Source: Xanthomonas cassavae CFBP 4642 (lineage in GTDB: Bacteria > Pseudomonadota > Gammaproteobacteria > Xanthomonadales > Xanthomonadaceae). Taken from it: a DNA stretch of 64,000 nucleotides. Below are positions 46,329 to 57,701 of the stretch, piece by piece (positions within the stretch are counted from its first letter, which is position 1; every line of letters starts with the position of its first letter). The translations under genes were made by a program, and so were the position numbers. The DNA lies in NCBI RefSeq assembly GCF_000454545.1, contig NZ_CM002139.1, forward strand, positions 3,422,317 through 3,486,316, written 5' to 3'. A model generated the notes under the pieces. The model saw only the letters and a list, made by a program, of their open reading frames with translations. It did not search any database and was not told the DNA's origin.

Positions 46329-48678
46329 CCATTTTTCTCAGCATTATCAACATGCTGGAAATGATGCCGGGGGCCGCCGAAGACCGCTCCGGCAGCGCCA
46401 TGTAGGCGATCGAGCTACCGTCTTCTTCGGCCAGGGCTACATACATCGCGTCGCTGCGCTGGTTCACGCTGAAGCCATTGATGGTGGTGAATTTATCCGC
46501 ATCCAGGCACTGCGCACGCCCGCTGCGAAGCTCGCTGTCGTAGGCCGCACAGCTGTCAGTGGACGACAGGTAATGCACCCGGCCATCCGCACCTGGTGCC
46601 CAACTGCGATACCGCCAACGCGATGGCTGCTGCGGATCCACTGCTCGTACGCTGTCGGCGGCCAGGGTCGGTGCGATCTGCCACAAGCCTGCGCCACTCA
46701 GATGCGTGAACAGCACTTGCCCGCTTGTGCGATCCAGGCGCAGCTGCGAGACATCCTGCAAGCTTGCCAGCGCGCGCCAGGGCCGACTGCGCCGGTCGTA
46801 GAGCGTGGCGAAGGTGTGCCCATCGTCGTCGGCAGCAACAATCAGCACCTGATTGGGATCAGGCAGATAGATGGCTTGCAGCGGCCGAGTCTGCGGTACC
46901 GGCAGCCGGACCGCCTTGCCGATGGCCGGCGTCACTTCGAACAGCGCTGCGTGCCCCTCTGCGTCGCTACCGTTGACCAGTATCTGCCGCGAGTCGGCTG
47001 ACCAATCCGCGGCCTGTCGCGCATCCGGCCGCACCCCTTCGATCAACCGCACCGAACCAGGCTTGGTGACATCGCCCCACCACAGGCTGTAAGCACCGGA
47101 GCGATTGGAAGCGAAAACGAGTTGGCGCTCATCAGGCGCAATCATCGGATGGTCGTCGCGTCCACTCGATGCGAACAGCCGGCGCCGAATGTAACCACCA
47201 TTCATCGGGTCATGGATGACCTGATGCACGCCAAACTGCGGCTTGCGCTGGACGAACACCAGATGGCCATGCGCCACGTCCGGCGCCTGCGCGTCGTCCA
47301 CACCCAGATCGTGCAGGCTGCGGTCGACCAGATCGAGCCGATACAGCCGCGCCTCGCTATCGACGCGGCGCCCGAAAATCAGGCCGCTGCCATCAGGCAG
47401 CCAGCTCCAGCCGCGGATGTCGGCATTGTCATGGGTCAGGCGTTCGGCGGTGCCACCGCGTGCAGGAATCCGCCAGAGATCGCCGAGCTGGGGGTTTCGC
47501 TGGAACACGATCCAGCGTCCATCCGGGGAATAGCGCGGCGCGTAATCGAAGTCGGTCGGCTGCGCATTGTAGGCCAGCTCCTGCCATCGACCGCTTTCCA
47601 GATCCAGGCGCCGGATCCGCGGCGCGCCCTGCGCGCCGGTCATGCTGCCGAACAGCAATGCGCGTCCGTCGGGCGACCAGCTGAAACTGAGCATGTCGGC
47701 GCCATCACAACGCGTCACTTCGCGTGAGGCGGCGGCGGCGCCGGCGGCCGCAGCAATCATGATCCTGCAACTACCGTCCGGTGCCTGCCGCGCGAACGCG
47801 ATTTCGCGTCCATCCGGCGACCAGGCCGGCAATCGATCCGAGACGCCGGGGGCAGGCGTTTCCAGCACACGCGGATAGGCGTTGTCGGTAGTCTTGACCA
47901 GGATCGAGGTGCCCACGCGATCATTGGTCAGCGAGGCATAGGCAACCATCGTGCCATCGGGCGAAAGACTGGGGGTGAGATCGAACCCACCGCCTGCAGT
48001 GATCACCCGGTACGGCCGTTTGGGGCTGCCTGGCACCGCCGGTGCCGACGCGGCAGTGTCGGTGGCTTGCGGTCGCAGCCACAGCGTGCGCGCCGCAAGC
48101 CCCAACACCACCAGCAATGCCAGACTGGCAACGACCAAGGCCATCCAGCGGCGCCGATGCTGCGCCTTTGGTATCGCAGTTAGGCGCTGTGCGTTTGCCT
48201 GCTGGCCGGCGCCAGACCCGGCATGCATCGGCCGGGTTGCGACTGGCGCCGCGTGCTCGGACAGCAGCTCGCCCGGAGTCACGAATGTGTCTGGCACCTG
48301 CACCACCATGGGTGGCTCGACGTGCAGATCCCACGCCACCGGCGCCAACAGGCGGTAGCCGGTCTTGGAAATCGTCTCGATATGCTCCGAGCGCTGGCTG
48401 CCATGGCTGCCCAGCGCCTTGCGCAACTGCGTAACGGCCTGGGTGACGACGTCATTGGTGGGCAGGGTGTCGGGCCAGACCTCGGCCAACAGTTGTTCGC
48501 GCGTGACCACCTGCCCTGGCTGCCTGGCCAGGGTCAGCAGCACTGCCAGGGATTTCGGCGCCAGCCGCAGCGCGCGCTTGGCGCCCGGTGCATGCACTTC
48601 GCGCGAGGCAATGTCGACCACACACTGCCCGACACGCAGCCGGCCAGAGGACATCGCAGTAGCGGGAGAAACACTCAT
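46321..48678 (-). CDS. ToxR/CadC-like winged-helix regulator with periplasmic beta-propeller
   Basis: A 785-residue protein from MSVSPATAM; an ATG at 48783 would add 35 residues, and neither start has a clear ribosome site. An N-terminal OmpR/CadC-type winged helix (RLAPKSLAVLLTLARQPGQV, then WPDTLPTNDVVTQAVTQLRK) is followed by one transmembrane helix (WMALVVASLALLVVLGLAA). A large C-terminal region of WD40-like PD40 repeats comes next, with several SPDG-type motifs (SPDGTMVAY, SPDGREIAF, SPDGRALLF, SPDGRWIVF). It should sense a periplasmic signal and act at DNA directly. Neighbours are AraC and TonB receptor genes. Confidence 0.9.
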   Translation of the reverse strand: MSVSPATAMSSGRLRVGQCVVDIASREVHAPGAKRALRLAPKSLAVLLTLARQPGQVVTREQLLAEVWPDTLPTNDVVTQAVTQLRKALGSHGSQRSEHIETISKTGYRLLAPVAWDLHVEPPMVVQVPDTFVTPGELLSEHAAPVATRPMHAGSGAGQQANAQRLTAIPKAQHRRRWMALVVASLALLVVLGLAARTLWLRPQATDTAASAPAVPGSPKRPYRVITAGGGFDLTPSLSPDGTMVAYASLTNDRVGTSILVKTTDNAYPRVLETPAPGVSDRLPAWSPDGREIAFARQAPDGSCRIMIAAAAGAAAASREVTRCDGADMLSFSWSPDGRALLFGSMTGAQGAPRIRRLDLESGRWQELAYNAQPTDFDYAPRYSPDGRWIVFQRNPQLGDLWRIPARGGTAERLTHDNADIRGWSWLPDGSGLIFGRRVDSEARLYRLDLVDRSLHDLGVDDAQAPDVAHGHLVFVQRKPQFGVHQVIHDPMNGGYIRRRLFASSGRDDHPMIAPDERQLVFASNRSGAYSLWWGDVTKPGSVRLIEGVRPDARQAADWSADSRQILVNGSDAEGHAALFEVTPAIGKAVRLPVPQTRPLQAIYLPDPNQVLIVAADDDGHTFATLYDRRSRPWRALASLQDVSQLRLDRTSGQVLFTHLSGAGLWQIAPTLAADSVRAVDPQQPSRWRYRSWAPGADGRVHYLSSTDSCAAYDSELRSGRAQCLDADKFTTINGFSVNQRSDAMYVALAEEDGSSIAYMALPERSSAAPGIISSMLIMLRKMAS

Positions 48679-48890
48679 CGGCAAAGAACAGGCATCGGCA
48701 TGCAAGAACCACAGAAGACGCAACACACGAAAGCTGCGAAGCGCCAAATTCAGCAAAGGACGACGACCGACTGTGTCATGCATCCATTTGATGCAAATTT
48801 TACTCTATGCCCCGTTGCTTCCTATGACAGGCAGTGACGTCAGGCTCTCTCTCTCTCGCCGACGAATTCAAATAATAAAGATGTTCCCTT
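48679..48890. other. Intergenic upstream of the winged-helix regulator
   Basis: No gene is seen. CU-rich tracts (CTCTCTCTCTCTC at 48846-48858) precede an orphan plus-strand terminator, so a short RNA may start near 48.79-48.83 kb. A clear promoter was not found. Confidence 0.4.
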
Positions 48891-48914
48891 CGCGCCTTCT
48901 GGCGCGATTTTTTT
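48891..48914 (+). terminator. Orphan intrinsic terminator
   Basis: CGCGCC (48891-48896) pairs with GGCGCG (48901-48906) around TTCT, followed by ATTTTTTT. It points plus-ward, but no plus-strand gene lies upstream and both flanking genes are minus-strand. Confidence 0.85.
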
Positions 48915-49080
48915 ATCTGCGATTCAGTTAGACGGCCCGTAAGCCTTGAAATATGTAACCGCTTGCAAATCGGTGCAGCGCGGCACTTGCGGGAGCCGCT
49001 GCAATCTGCACAAAAATTTGCTGAACTGTTCCTAAGCAGCCCGCGTGTCACGCAGGCTGCCGTGCAACCGCGTGACCCGG

Positions 49081-51078
<1,998 letters not shown>

Positions 51079-51082
51079 CTAA

Positions 51083-51166
51083 CGAAGCTTCCCTACGCCG
51101 GTATGAGCCGGATCAGGTTCCAAGGGACTATCTCAACCGCAACGGTGCTGCGGTACCCCCACTTCG
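51083..51166 (-). promoter_or_regulatory. TPP riboswitch (THI box) of thiC
   Basis: On the minus strand the aptamer runs from the closing stem CGAAG (51166-51162) to CTTCG (51087-51083). Between them are GGGGGTACC, TTGAGATAGTCCCTTGGAAC, CTGATCCGGCTCATACCGG and GTAGGGAAG. The usual CTGAGA reads TTGAGA. All other conserved bases of the THI box are present. It should reduce thiC expression when thiamine pyrophosphate is plentiful. Confidence 0.95.
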
Positions 51167-51353
51167 GCGGCGATTAAACCACATCGCCAAGACAGGCGGC
51201 ATGCGCTGATGCAGCCAGGGCGTGCGTGCCACCCGCACGGCCCGCCTCGCTACAGCTGAACACACCCCTCGCCCCTGACATGCACCGACATTTCCACGGC
51301 ATGCCGCCTGGCTAGCCTGCCCGCATAACGACAAGAAACTGCTCTCTCTCCCT

Positions 51354-51378
51354 GCCGCCGACCTTCGGCGGCTTTTTT
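51354..51378 (+). terminator. Orphan terminator before the S9 peptidase gene
   Basis: GCCGCCGA (51354-51361) pairs with TCGGCGGC (51365-51372) around CCT and is followed by six T. The plus strand has no gene between it and thiC. The CU-rich tract CTCTCTCTCCC lies just before it. It marks either a small RNA or an attenuator in the peptidase leader. Confidence 0.9.
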
Positions 51379-51445
51379 GTCCGGCGCTTGCCAGCACCCG
51401 TTGAGTTTCGTTATCGTTTTGTGAAATAGGGGATGGACAACGCGA

Positions 51446-53416
51446 ATGCGCAGGATGCAGTGGTGTGCCTGGATGGTGGCCGTGTCTGTGTGGGCATCGG
51501 CCGGTGGCGTGACAGCGGAGCCGCCGCCCGCGGAGGCGTTCGTCGAGTCCGGCCCGATCTCCTCGCCGTCGATGTCGCCGGACGGCAAGCACCTGGCGGT
51601 CAGTGCGGACCTGGGCGACGGCAATTACGCCCTGGTGGTGTATCGCATCGCCGATATGCAATCCACCATCATGCTGCGTCTGCCACGCTACGAACTGCCG
51701 GTGCGCATCGCCTGGGTCAGCGACCGACGCCTGGTGATCGGCAAGGGCCGCAAGCTTGGTTCGCTGGAAGAACCGGTGCCGATGGGCGAGATCATTGCTA
51801 CCGACCTGGATGGCGGTAATCAGCGCTATGTCTACGGCTACCAGCAGAGCACCCGCAACGCCGGGCTGGAGCGCGGCTTCGGCTATATCGAAGGGCTGCC
51901 CAGCCGCCGCAATGGCCATTTCTACATGCGGCGCCTGTCGCCGGATTCGCGCCATTCGATGCTCTACGACGTGGATGCGACCACCACCACGCATCGGCTG
52001 ATCGCCGACATCGATATGCAGGACCTGCGGTTCGTGCTCGACAGGGACGGCGTGGCGCAATACGCCTATGGCACCGACGACGACGACACCTCGCTGCTGT
52101 TCCGCCGCAGCGGGAACGGCTGGACGCCGCTGACGCAGATCCAGGCCAACTGGCGCCCGTTCACCTTTGCCGACCAGCCGGGGCGTGTCTACGGCTGGTA
52201 CAGCGACGCCGGTGGCCCGGCGGCCCTGGTGTCCAGCGATCCGGACGGCCAGCAGCGCAGCGTCCTGGCGTCGGATCCGTTCTACGACGTCGACGACCTG
52301 CAATGGGGGCCGGTCCCCGCCGCACCGTTCGCTGCACGGCTCGGGCCAGGTCAACCGACACTGCGCTACTTTGCGCAGGACGATGCCCAAGCCCAGCTGC
52401 ATCGCAGCCTCAGCCAGACGCTGGCCGGCCAGTACGTGGACTTCGTCAACTTCACCGAGGATGGCAGTTCCTTGCTGCTGAAGGCCTACAGCGACCGCGA
52501 CGCCGGCGCCTGGTACATCTTCAACCGCCCGACCAATACGCTCAAACTGGTCATCAAGGCCCGCAACGCCCTGCCGGCCGCCCAGATGAGCGAGCGACGC
52601 ATGCTGCGCTTCCAGGCCCGCGACGGCCTGGCGCTGGATGGCGTGCTGACCGTCCCTGCCGCTGCCGCCAAGGGAGTGCCGCTGCCGATGATCCTGCTTC
52701 CGCACGGGGGGCCGCATGCCGATGGCGACGGCTGGGCATTCGATACCGATGCGCAGTTCCTGGCCAGCCGCGGCTACCTGGTGCTGCAGGTCAACTACCG
52801 CGGCGGGCAGGGACGCGGACCCAACTTCGAGCGTGCCGGCTACCGCCAGTGGGGCGAACGCATCCAGGACGATCTGGTCGACGGCGTGCGCTGGGCGATC
52901 GCCCAGGGGCTGGCCGATCCGACGCGCATCTGCAGCTACGGGGCCAGTTTCGGTGCGTACGCGGCGATGATGGTGCAGGTCAAGGCACCGGAGATGTTCC
53001 GCTGCGCGGTGGGCATGGCCGGCATCTACGATCTGCAGATGATGTACAGCAAGGGCGACATCAATCGCAGCGACTACGGCCTGAATTACCTGGAGCGTGC
53101 GATCGGCCGCGACCCTGCCGATCTGGCGGCGCACTCACCGGTGGCGCTGGCCGAACGCATCAAGGCGCCGGTGCTGCTGGTCCATGGCGAAGAAGACGAG
53201 CGTGCGCCCTTTGCGCAGGCCAAGAGCCTGCGCGCGGCACTCACCCGCAGCGGCAATGCGCCGCAGTGGATGGCCGTACCCAAGGAGGGCCACGGGTTCT
53301 ACAAGGAGGCCAATCAGGTGGCCTTCTATCGCACGCTTGAGCAGTTCCTCGCCAGCCACCTGGGTAACCCGGCAGCTGTCGCAGGTGCCTTGCCGGTGCC
53401 TGCCGCGCCGCAGTAA
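51446..53416 (+). CDS. S9 family (prolyl oligopeptidase-like) peptidase
   Basis: A 656-residue secreted or periplasmic serine peptidase. The N-terminus MRRMQWCAWMVAVSVWASAG is a signal sequence, followed by a beta-propeller (SPDGKHLAVSAD, SPDSRHSMLYD) and an alpha/beta-hydrolase domain. The catalytic triad is Ser501 in CSYGASFGAYAA, Asp584 in HGEEDERAPF and His616 in EGHGFYKE. It should cleave oligopeptides, probably to supply nutrients. It converges with the chemoreceptor gene with a 13-base gap. Confidence 0.92.
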   Translation: MRRMQWCAWMVAVSVWASAGGVTAEPPPAEAFVESGPISSPSMSPDGKHLAVSADLGDGNYALVVYRIADMQSTIMLRLPRYELPVRIAWVSDRRLVIGKGRKLGSLEEPVPMGEIIATDLDGGNQRYVYGYQQSTRNAGLERGFGYIEGLPSRRNGHFYMRRLSPDSRHSMLYDVDATTTTHRLIADIDMQDLRFVLDRDGVAQYAYGTDDDDTSLLFRRSGNGWTPLTQIQANWRPFTFADQPGRVYGWYSDAGGPAALVSSDPDGQQRSVLASDPFYDVDDLQWGPVPAAPFAARLGPGQPTLRYFAQDDAQAQLHRSLSQTLAGQYVDFVNFTEDGSSLLLKAYSDRDAGAWYIFNRPTNTLKLVIKARNALPAAQMSERRMLRFQARDGLALDGVLTVPAAAAKGVPLPMILLPHGGPHADGDGWAFDTDAQFLASRGYLVLQVNYRGGQGRGPNFERAGYRQWGERIQDDLVDGVRWAIAQGLADPTRICSYGASFGAYAAMMVQVKAPEMFRCAVGMAGIYDLQMMYSKGDINRSDYGLNYLERAIGRDPADLAAHSPVALAERIKAPVLLVHGEEDERAPFAQAKSLRAALTRSGNAPQWMAVPKEGHGFYKEANQVAFYRTLEQFLASHLGNPAAVAGALPVPAAPQ

Positions 53417-53429
53417 GTGCGGCGCCTGA

Positions 53430-55268
53430 TTACTCCAGGGTGTACCCCACCCGCAGGCCGCCCCAGTGCTTGCGGCCGACGAAGATCGGTGCGGACAGAT
53501 CGAACATGATCTGGCCGGTGTCGCGGCGGTAGACCTGCAGCCGATACGGATCGGTATGCGCGCCGACGCTGCGGCCCACGCGGTCGGTGAACTTGCGCTT
53601 GGTGCGGTTGCCGACCAGGTCGCGCTTGGGATCGCCGGTCAATGGCTGGGTGAAGCGCAGGTTGTGGGTGGGCACGTAGCCGTCGGGATTGGCGCAGATC
53701 GCAAACACGATCCATGGATGCGCTTCCAGCAGCGGCTCCTGCAGCGGCGGAAGCACGTGATCGCAGACCGCGTCGAAGTCGGTGCTGAACTTGGTCGGCT
53801 CCACGCCGGGGATTGGAGTATAGGTGCGTGCAAACAGCGACGCCTCGTCGATCTGGCCACGTGCGATGGCCTGCGCCAACGCCGCGCCGATCTTGCCCGC
53901 CGTGGCAACGGCCAGTTCCTTGACGCGCGCGTGCCGTGGCACCTGCAATGGGTCGGCCGGCAACCGGAACAGGCCCACGCAATCGCGCAGGGTTTCGGTG
54001 CCGCGCTCCAGGGCTTCGCTGCGCTCGGCCACATGTGCGGCGTGCTGCAGATTGCTGCGGCCCAGCGCGACCACGCCATCCACCGCATGCTCGATACCGC
54101 GAATCTCCTCGTCCTGCGCCTGGATGCGCCCGGCCACCGTGGTCATCGCGGCACTGGCCTGGCCGAGCACGCGGGTAATGCCATCCAGCACGGCTTCGGT
54201 GCCGCGCGCGGAGGCCGCACCCTCGCCCACCGCGGCGCTGGTTTCGGCCAGGATCGCGCGTACATCGCGGGCGGCGGCGGCAGCGCGCTCGGCGAGGCGG
54301 CGGATCTCGGTGGCGACCACGGCGAAACCGCGCCCGGCATCGCCTGCATGCGCCGCTTCGATGCTGGCATTGATCGACAGAATATTGGTCTGGAATGCCA
54401 CCGAGTCGATGACCTCGATGACCTCGCCGGCACGTGCCGCCCGGCGTTCCACCTCGTGCATGGCCTGGCCCAGCGCATGCGCCGCGGCCACGCCCTGGCG
54501 TGCGCTGTCATCGGCGCTGGCGGCCAGCACAATCACCTGCGCCAGTTCGGCATTGACGTCCTGCAGGCTGGACGAGAGCCGCTCCACGGCGGTACGCGCG
54601 CCATCCAGGGCGTCGGTCTGCGCCTGCGACTGGCGCACCATCTCATCGTTCTCGGCCACCAGCGGCGGCACCTCGGCGGCGATCTGCACCGACAGCGCGA
54701 CCGCCTGGCGGATCGCTTCGGCCAGATTGCCGAAGCCGGCCTGCAGCCGGCGCCCCATCTCGGTGTCGGCCAGACCGGGCGGCAACAGTAATTCCAGTTC
54801 GCAGCCGGCCAGCGCCTGCGCAGTGTGCTCCAGCACGGTGCGGTCTTCATGCTCGGCCTGCAGACGCGCGACCAGCGGCTGCAACAGCGGCGAAATCGGC
54901 ACCGGGCGGCTGTCTTCGGCAAGACGCGAGGCCTCGCGCAGCAATATCGCAGTTTCCACATGCGGCAGCGACAGCATCCAGCCGCCATGGGCGCGGTCGC
55001 GCAGATAGCGCACACGCCGGGCCGGGTCGTCGCCCGGCGCGGCCCACACGCCTTCTTCGCCAACCAGGTCGGTCACACTCAACCCCCACAGCACGCCGGC
55101 AGGTGCACCGGCCAATTCGTCGGCGGTCTTGCCCAGCACATCCAGGCCGGCACGATTGCAGGCCACCACGCAGGCCTCGGCCGACAGGCGCAACAAGGCC
55201 ACCGGTGCATCGGGAAGCAAAGCCGCCTGGGTTTGCGACGGCGAATCGGGCTGTTGCATCGAGCTCAT
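53430..55268 (-). CDS. Cytosolic PAS-type methyl-accepting chemotaxis protein with C-terminal sensor-like domain
   Basis: A 612-residue soluble receptor from [15 protein letters not shown] upstream is an alternative start. The N-terminal ~110 residues form a PAS-like fold ([20 protein letters not shown]). The MCP signalling coiled coil includes [20 protein letters not shown] and [20 protein letters not shown]. No transmembrane helix is seen. The C-terminal ~160 residues resemble the [11 protein letters not shown] / [13 protein letters not shown] module that follows some MCPs and may bind a ligand. The signal and the chemotaxis genes it uses are not in this window. Confidence 0.92.
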   Translation of the reverse strand: MSSMQQPDSPSQTQAALLPDAPVALLRLSAEACVVACNRAGLDVLGKTADELAGAPAGVLWGLSVTDLVGEEGVWAAPGDDPARRVRYLRDRAHGGWMLSLPHVETAILLREASRLAEDSRPVPISPLLQPLVARLQAEHEDRTVLEHTAQALAGCELELLLPPGLADTEMGRRLQAGFGNLAEAIRQAVALSVQIAAEVPPLVAENDEMVRQSQAQTDALDGARTAVERLSSSLQDVNAELAQVIVLAASADDSARQGVAAAHALGQAMHEVERRAARAGEVIEVIDSVAFQTNILSINASIEAAHAGDAGRGFAVVATEIRRLAERAAAAARDVRAILAETSAAVGEGAASARGTEAVLDGITRVLGQASAAMTTVAGRIQAQDEEIRGIEHAVDGVVALGRSNLQHAAHVAERSEALERGTETLRDCVGLFRLPADPLQVPRHARVKELAVATAGKIGAALAQAIARGQIDEASLFARTYTPIPGVEPTKFSTDFDAVCDHVLPPLQEPLLEAHPWIVFAICANPDGYVPTHNLRFTQPLTGDPKRDLVGNRTKRKFTDRVGRSVGAHTDPYRLQVYRRDTGQIMFDLSAPIFVGRKHWGGLRVGYTLE

Positions 55269-55348
55269 GGGGAGTTCCTGATCCATCGCTATCGTTAGCG
55301 GCGCGCGGCGGCTGGAGTTGAGCGGCAGACTCGACCGTGGCGATCTGC

Positions 55349-57058
55349 TCAGTAACCGGCCGCCTGCCCGTCCTTGCGGCTTTCCGAGGCACCGTAATAG
55401 ACGCCACTGGCCGCATCGCGCGCGATCGCCTGGTAGCCGCCGTACGGGCCGTCGGCAAAGATCACCCGGTGCCCCTTGCGCATCAGCGCACGGATGGTGT
55501 CGTAGGAGAAGCCGGTTTCCAGATTGACCTCGCCACCATCGCTCATCGCGGTGGCCTGGCCGGTGGGCTCGGTGGAGCCCTCGTGCTGGATGCGCGGCGC
55601 ATCGCCGGCCTCCTGCAGGTTCATGTGGAAGTCCACCAGGTTCATCACGATCTGCACGTGGCCCTGCGGCTGCATCGCTCCGCCCATCACGCCAAAGCTC
55701 AGCCAGGGCTTGCCGTCCTTGGTGACGAAGGCCGGGATGATAGTCTGGAACGGCCGCTTGCCCGGCGCATAGCCGTTGGGGTGGTCCTTCTTCAGCACGA
55801 ACATCTCGCCGCGGTCCTGCAGGATGAAGCCCAGCCCCGGCGGCGCCATGCCGCTGCCCATGCCGCGGTAGTTGGACTGGATCAGCGACACCATCATGCC
55901 GTCGGCATCGGCCACCGTCATATAGATGGTGTCGCCCTCCTCCAGTTGCTTGGGCGTGCCGGGCTGCACTTCCTTCAAGGCCTTGTCCATCGAGATCAGC
56001 AGCCGGCGCTGGGCCGCGTACTCCTTGGACACCAGCGTGGCCAACGGCGCAGGCTGGAAGGCCGGATCGGCGTAGAAGCGCGCACGGTCGGCGAAGGCCA
56101 GCTTCTTGGCTTCGGTGAACAGGTGCACATGCTCGGCCGACCCGAACGGAATCTTGGAAAAGTCGTAGCCCTCCAGGATGTTGAGCATCTGCAATGCCGC
56201 GATGCCCTGGCTGTTGGGTGGCAACTCCCACACATCAACGCCGCGGTAATTGGTGCTGACCGGCTCCACCCACTCACCCTGATGGCTGGCCATGTCTTCA
56301 TAACTCAGATACCCCCCATTGGCCTTGAAGTAGGCGCCGATGGTGCGCGCGATCTCGCCTTTGTAGAACGCATCGCGGCCGCCGTCGGCGATCTGCTGCA
56401 GCGTATTGGCCAGATTCGGGTTCTTCCACAGCTCGCCCTTGCGCGGGGCGTGCCCGTCGATGGTGAACTGTTCCTTGAAGCCGGGGTACTGCGACAACCG
56501 TGGCACCGAGCGGTCCCAGTAGTAGGCAATGGTTTCGGCCACCGGATGGCCTTCGCGCGCGTAGCGGATCGCCGGCGCCAGGTTCTGCGCCATCGGCTTG
56601 CGGCCGAAGCGCTCATGCAACGCAAACCAGCCATCCACCGCACCCGGCACCGACACCGGCAGCGGGCCGGTTGGCGGAATGTCCTTCAGCCCACGGCGCT
56701 GGAACTCGGCCAGGGTCAGCGACTTGGGCGAACGGCCGGAGCCGTTGTAGCCATAGAGTTTGCTGGTCTTGGGGTCCCAGACGATGGCGAACAGATCCCC
56801 GCCCACCCCGTTGCCGGTGGGCTCCATCAGGCCAAGCGCCGCATTGGCCGCGATCGCCGCATCCACCGCCGAGCCGCCGTTCTTCATCACATCCAGCGCG
56901 ATCTGGGTGGCCAGGGGCTGCGAGGTGGCGGCCATGGCATGCGGCGCGATGACTTCCGAGCGGGTGGCGAACGGCTGCCCGGTGATGCGGTCGGCGGCGC
57001 CGAGGGGCGGCGCGAGCAGCGCCAGAGCAGACACCAACAAGACCGGTACGCGACGCAT
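55349..57058 (-). CDS. ggt: Gamma-glutamyltransferase
   Basis: A 569-residue periplasmic enzyme from [14 protein letters not shown], with a signal peptide ending near LGAADR. It is made as a precursor that cleaves itself at the nucleophilic Thr in [15 protein letters not shown]. Other landmarks are [30 protein letters not shown] and [12 protein letters not shown]. It breaks glutathione and other gamma-glutamyl compounds. It is divergent from the ilv operon leader. Confidence 0.93.
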   Translation of the reverse strand: MRRVPVLLVSALALLAPPLGAADRITGQPFATRSEVIAPHAMAATSQPLATQIALDVMKNGGSAVDAAIAANAALGLMEPTGNGVGGDLFAIVWDPKTSKLYGYNGSGRSPKSLTLAEFQRRGLKDIPPTGPLPVSVPGAVDGWFALHERFGRKPMAQNLAPAIRYAREGHPVAETIAYYWDRSVPRLSQYPGFKEQFTIDGHAPRKGELWKNPNLANTLQQIADGGRDAFYKGEIARTIGAYFKANGGYLSYEDMASHQGEWVEPVSTNYRGVDVWELPPNSQGIAALQMLNILEGYDFSKIPFGSAEHVHLFTEAKKLAFADRARFYADPAFQPAPLATLVSKEYAAQRRLLISMDKALKEVQPGTPKQLEEGDTIYMTVADADGMMVSLIQSNYRGMGSGMAPPGLGFILQDRGEMFVLKKDHPNGYAPGKRPFQTIIPAFVTKDGKPWLSFGVMGGAMQPQGHVQIVMNLVDFHMNLQEAGDAPRIQHEGSTEPTGQATAMSDGGEVNLETGFSYDTIRALMRKGHRVIFADGPYGGYQAIARDAASGVYYGASESRKDGQAAGY

Positions 57059-57281
57059 GTGCAGGCAACTCCCCAAGACACGACAGTGAATGACCCACCA
57101 TACCAGCGGCCCGGGGCGCAGTGCCCGATCCATGGTGCGCGTTGCGATAAACCCGCGCAGTTGGTGATCCGGGTCGGCTCTGCCGGCCATCGGGCGATGC
57201 GGTTTCAGCGGTAACCATGCTGCTGCCATGCGGCTTCGCACGGTGTGCGCAGCAAGCCCACGGATGTTTCACCCGCAAGGG

Positions 57282-57312
57282 TTGACACCTCACCGGCGGC
57301 GATGGTTATCTC
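57282..57312 (+). promoter_or_regulatory. Promoter candidate of the ilv-leu operon
   Basis: A perfect TTGACA at 57282-57287 is followed after 18-19 bases by a weak -10 around TTATCTC (57306-57312). The leader-peptide ATG sits 7 bases after it, so the transcript would begin at or near the start codon. The -10 match is poor, so the exact site is uncertain. Confidence 0.5.
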
Positions 57313-57318
57313 AGCCCC

Positions 57319-57441
57319 ATGCCGCACCGCCACGCCACCTCGAACGCCCTGATGTCCGCGCCCTTCGGCGCGTCGGCAGCGTCGCTTCTCGTGCTCGTAC
57401 TTATTACCTCGCCAACCGGTGCGGGACGAGACTTCGTGTAG
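57319..57441 (+). CDS. Leader peptide of the ilv-leu attenuator
   Basis: A 40-residue peptide from ATG 57319 to TAG 57441. Residues 23-29 read LLVLVLI (57385-57405), a run of the three amino acids whose synthesis the operon serves. The codons used (CTT, CTC, GTA, CTT, ATT) are rarer in this genome than CTG, GTG and ATC. No Shine-Dalgarno sequence precedes it. An in-frame ATG at 57352 could be an internal start. Ribosome stalling here should prevent the terminator at 57470 from forming. Confidence 0.82.
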   Translation: MPHRHATSNALMSAPFGASAASLLVLVLITSPTGAGRDFV

Positions 57442-57496
57442 ACAACAGACACACAAGGCTTCGATCAGACCCCGCACCGGCAACGGCGCGGGGTTT
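57416..57496 (+). terminator. Attenuator: alternative antiterminator and terminator stems
   Basis: Region 2 CCGGTGCGGG (57416-57425) is exactly complementary to region 3 CCCGCACCGG (57471-57480). Region 3 with C57470 also pairs with region 4 CGGCGCGGGG (57484-57493), with one mismatch, closing a GCAA loop followed by TTT. The two stems are mutually exclusive, the hallmark of translation-controlled attenuation. The T-run is short. About 205 more bases of untranslated leader follow before ilvC. Confidence 0.82.
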
Positions 57497-57701
57497 CGCG
57501 TTTCAGGGACCACCAAAAGTTTCGAATGACATGAACGTTTTTGCTGCAATCACCGCGACAGGTCATATCGGCGCAGCGATGCGCGCCGGCACCGCTGCCT
57601 GCCCGCGCAGCGAATTCGCCCCTTTCTGTTTTGCTCGGCCGGCCAGTGCCCGCACTGCCGGCTGATCCCTATCTCCACTGCCAACCCCGCAAGGACTACT
57701 C

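Noticed and set aside
57531..57665. A 44-codon frame in the ilvC leader
   Set aside because: No Leu/Val/Ile run, no good ribosome site and ordinary composition; not supported as a second leader peptide.
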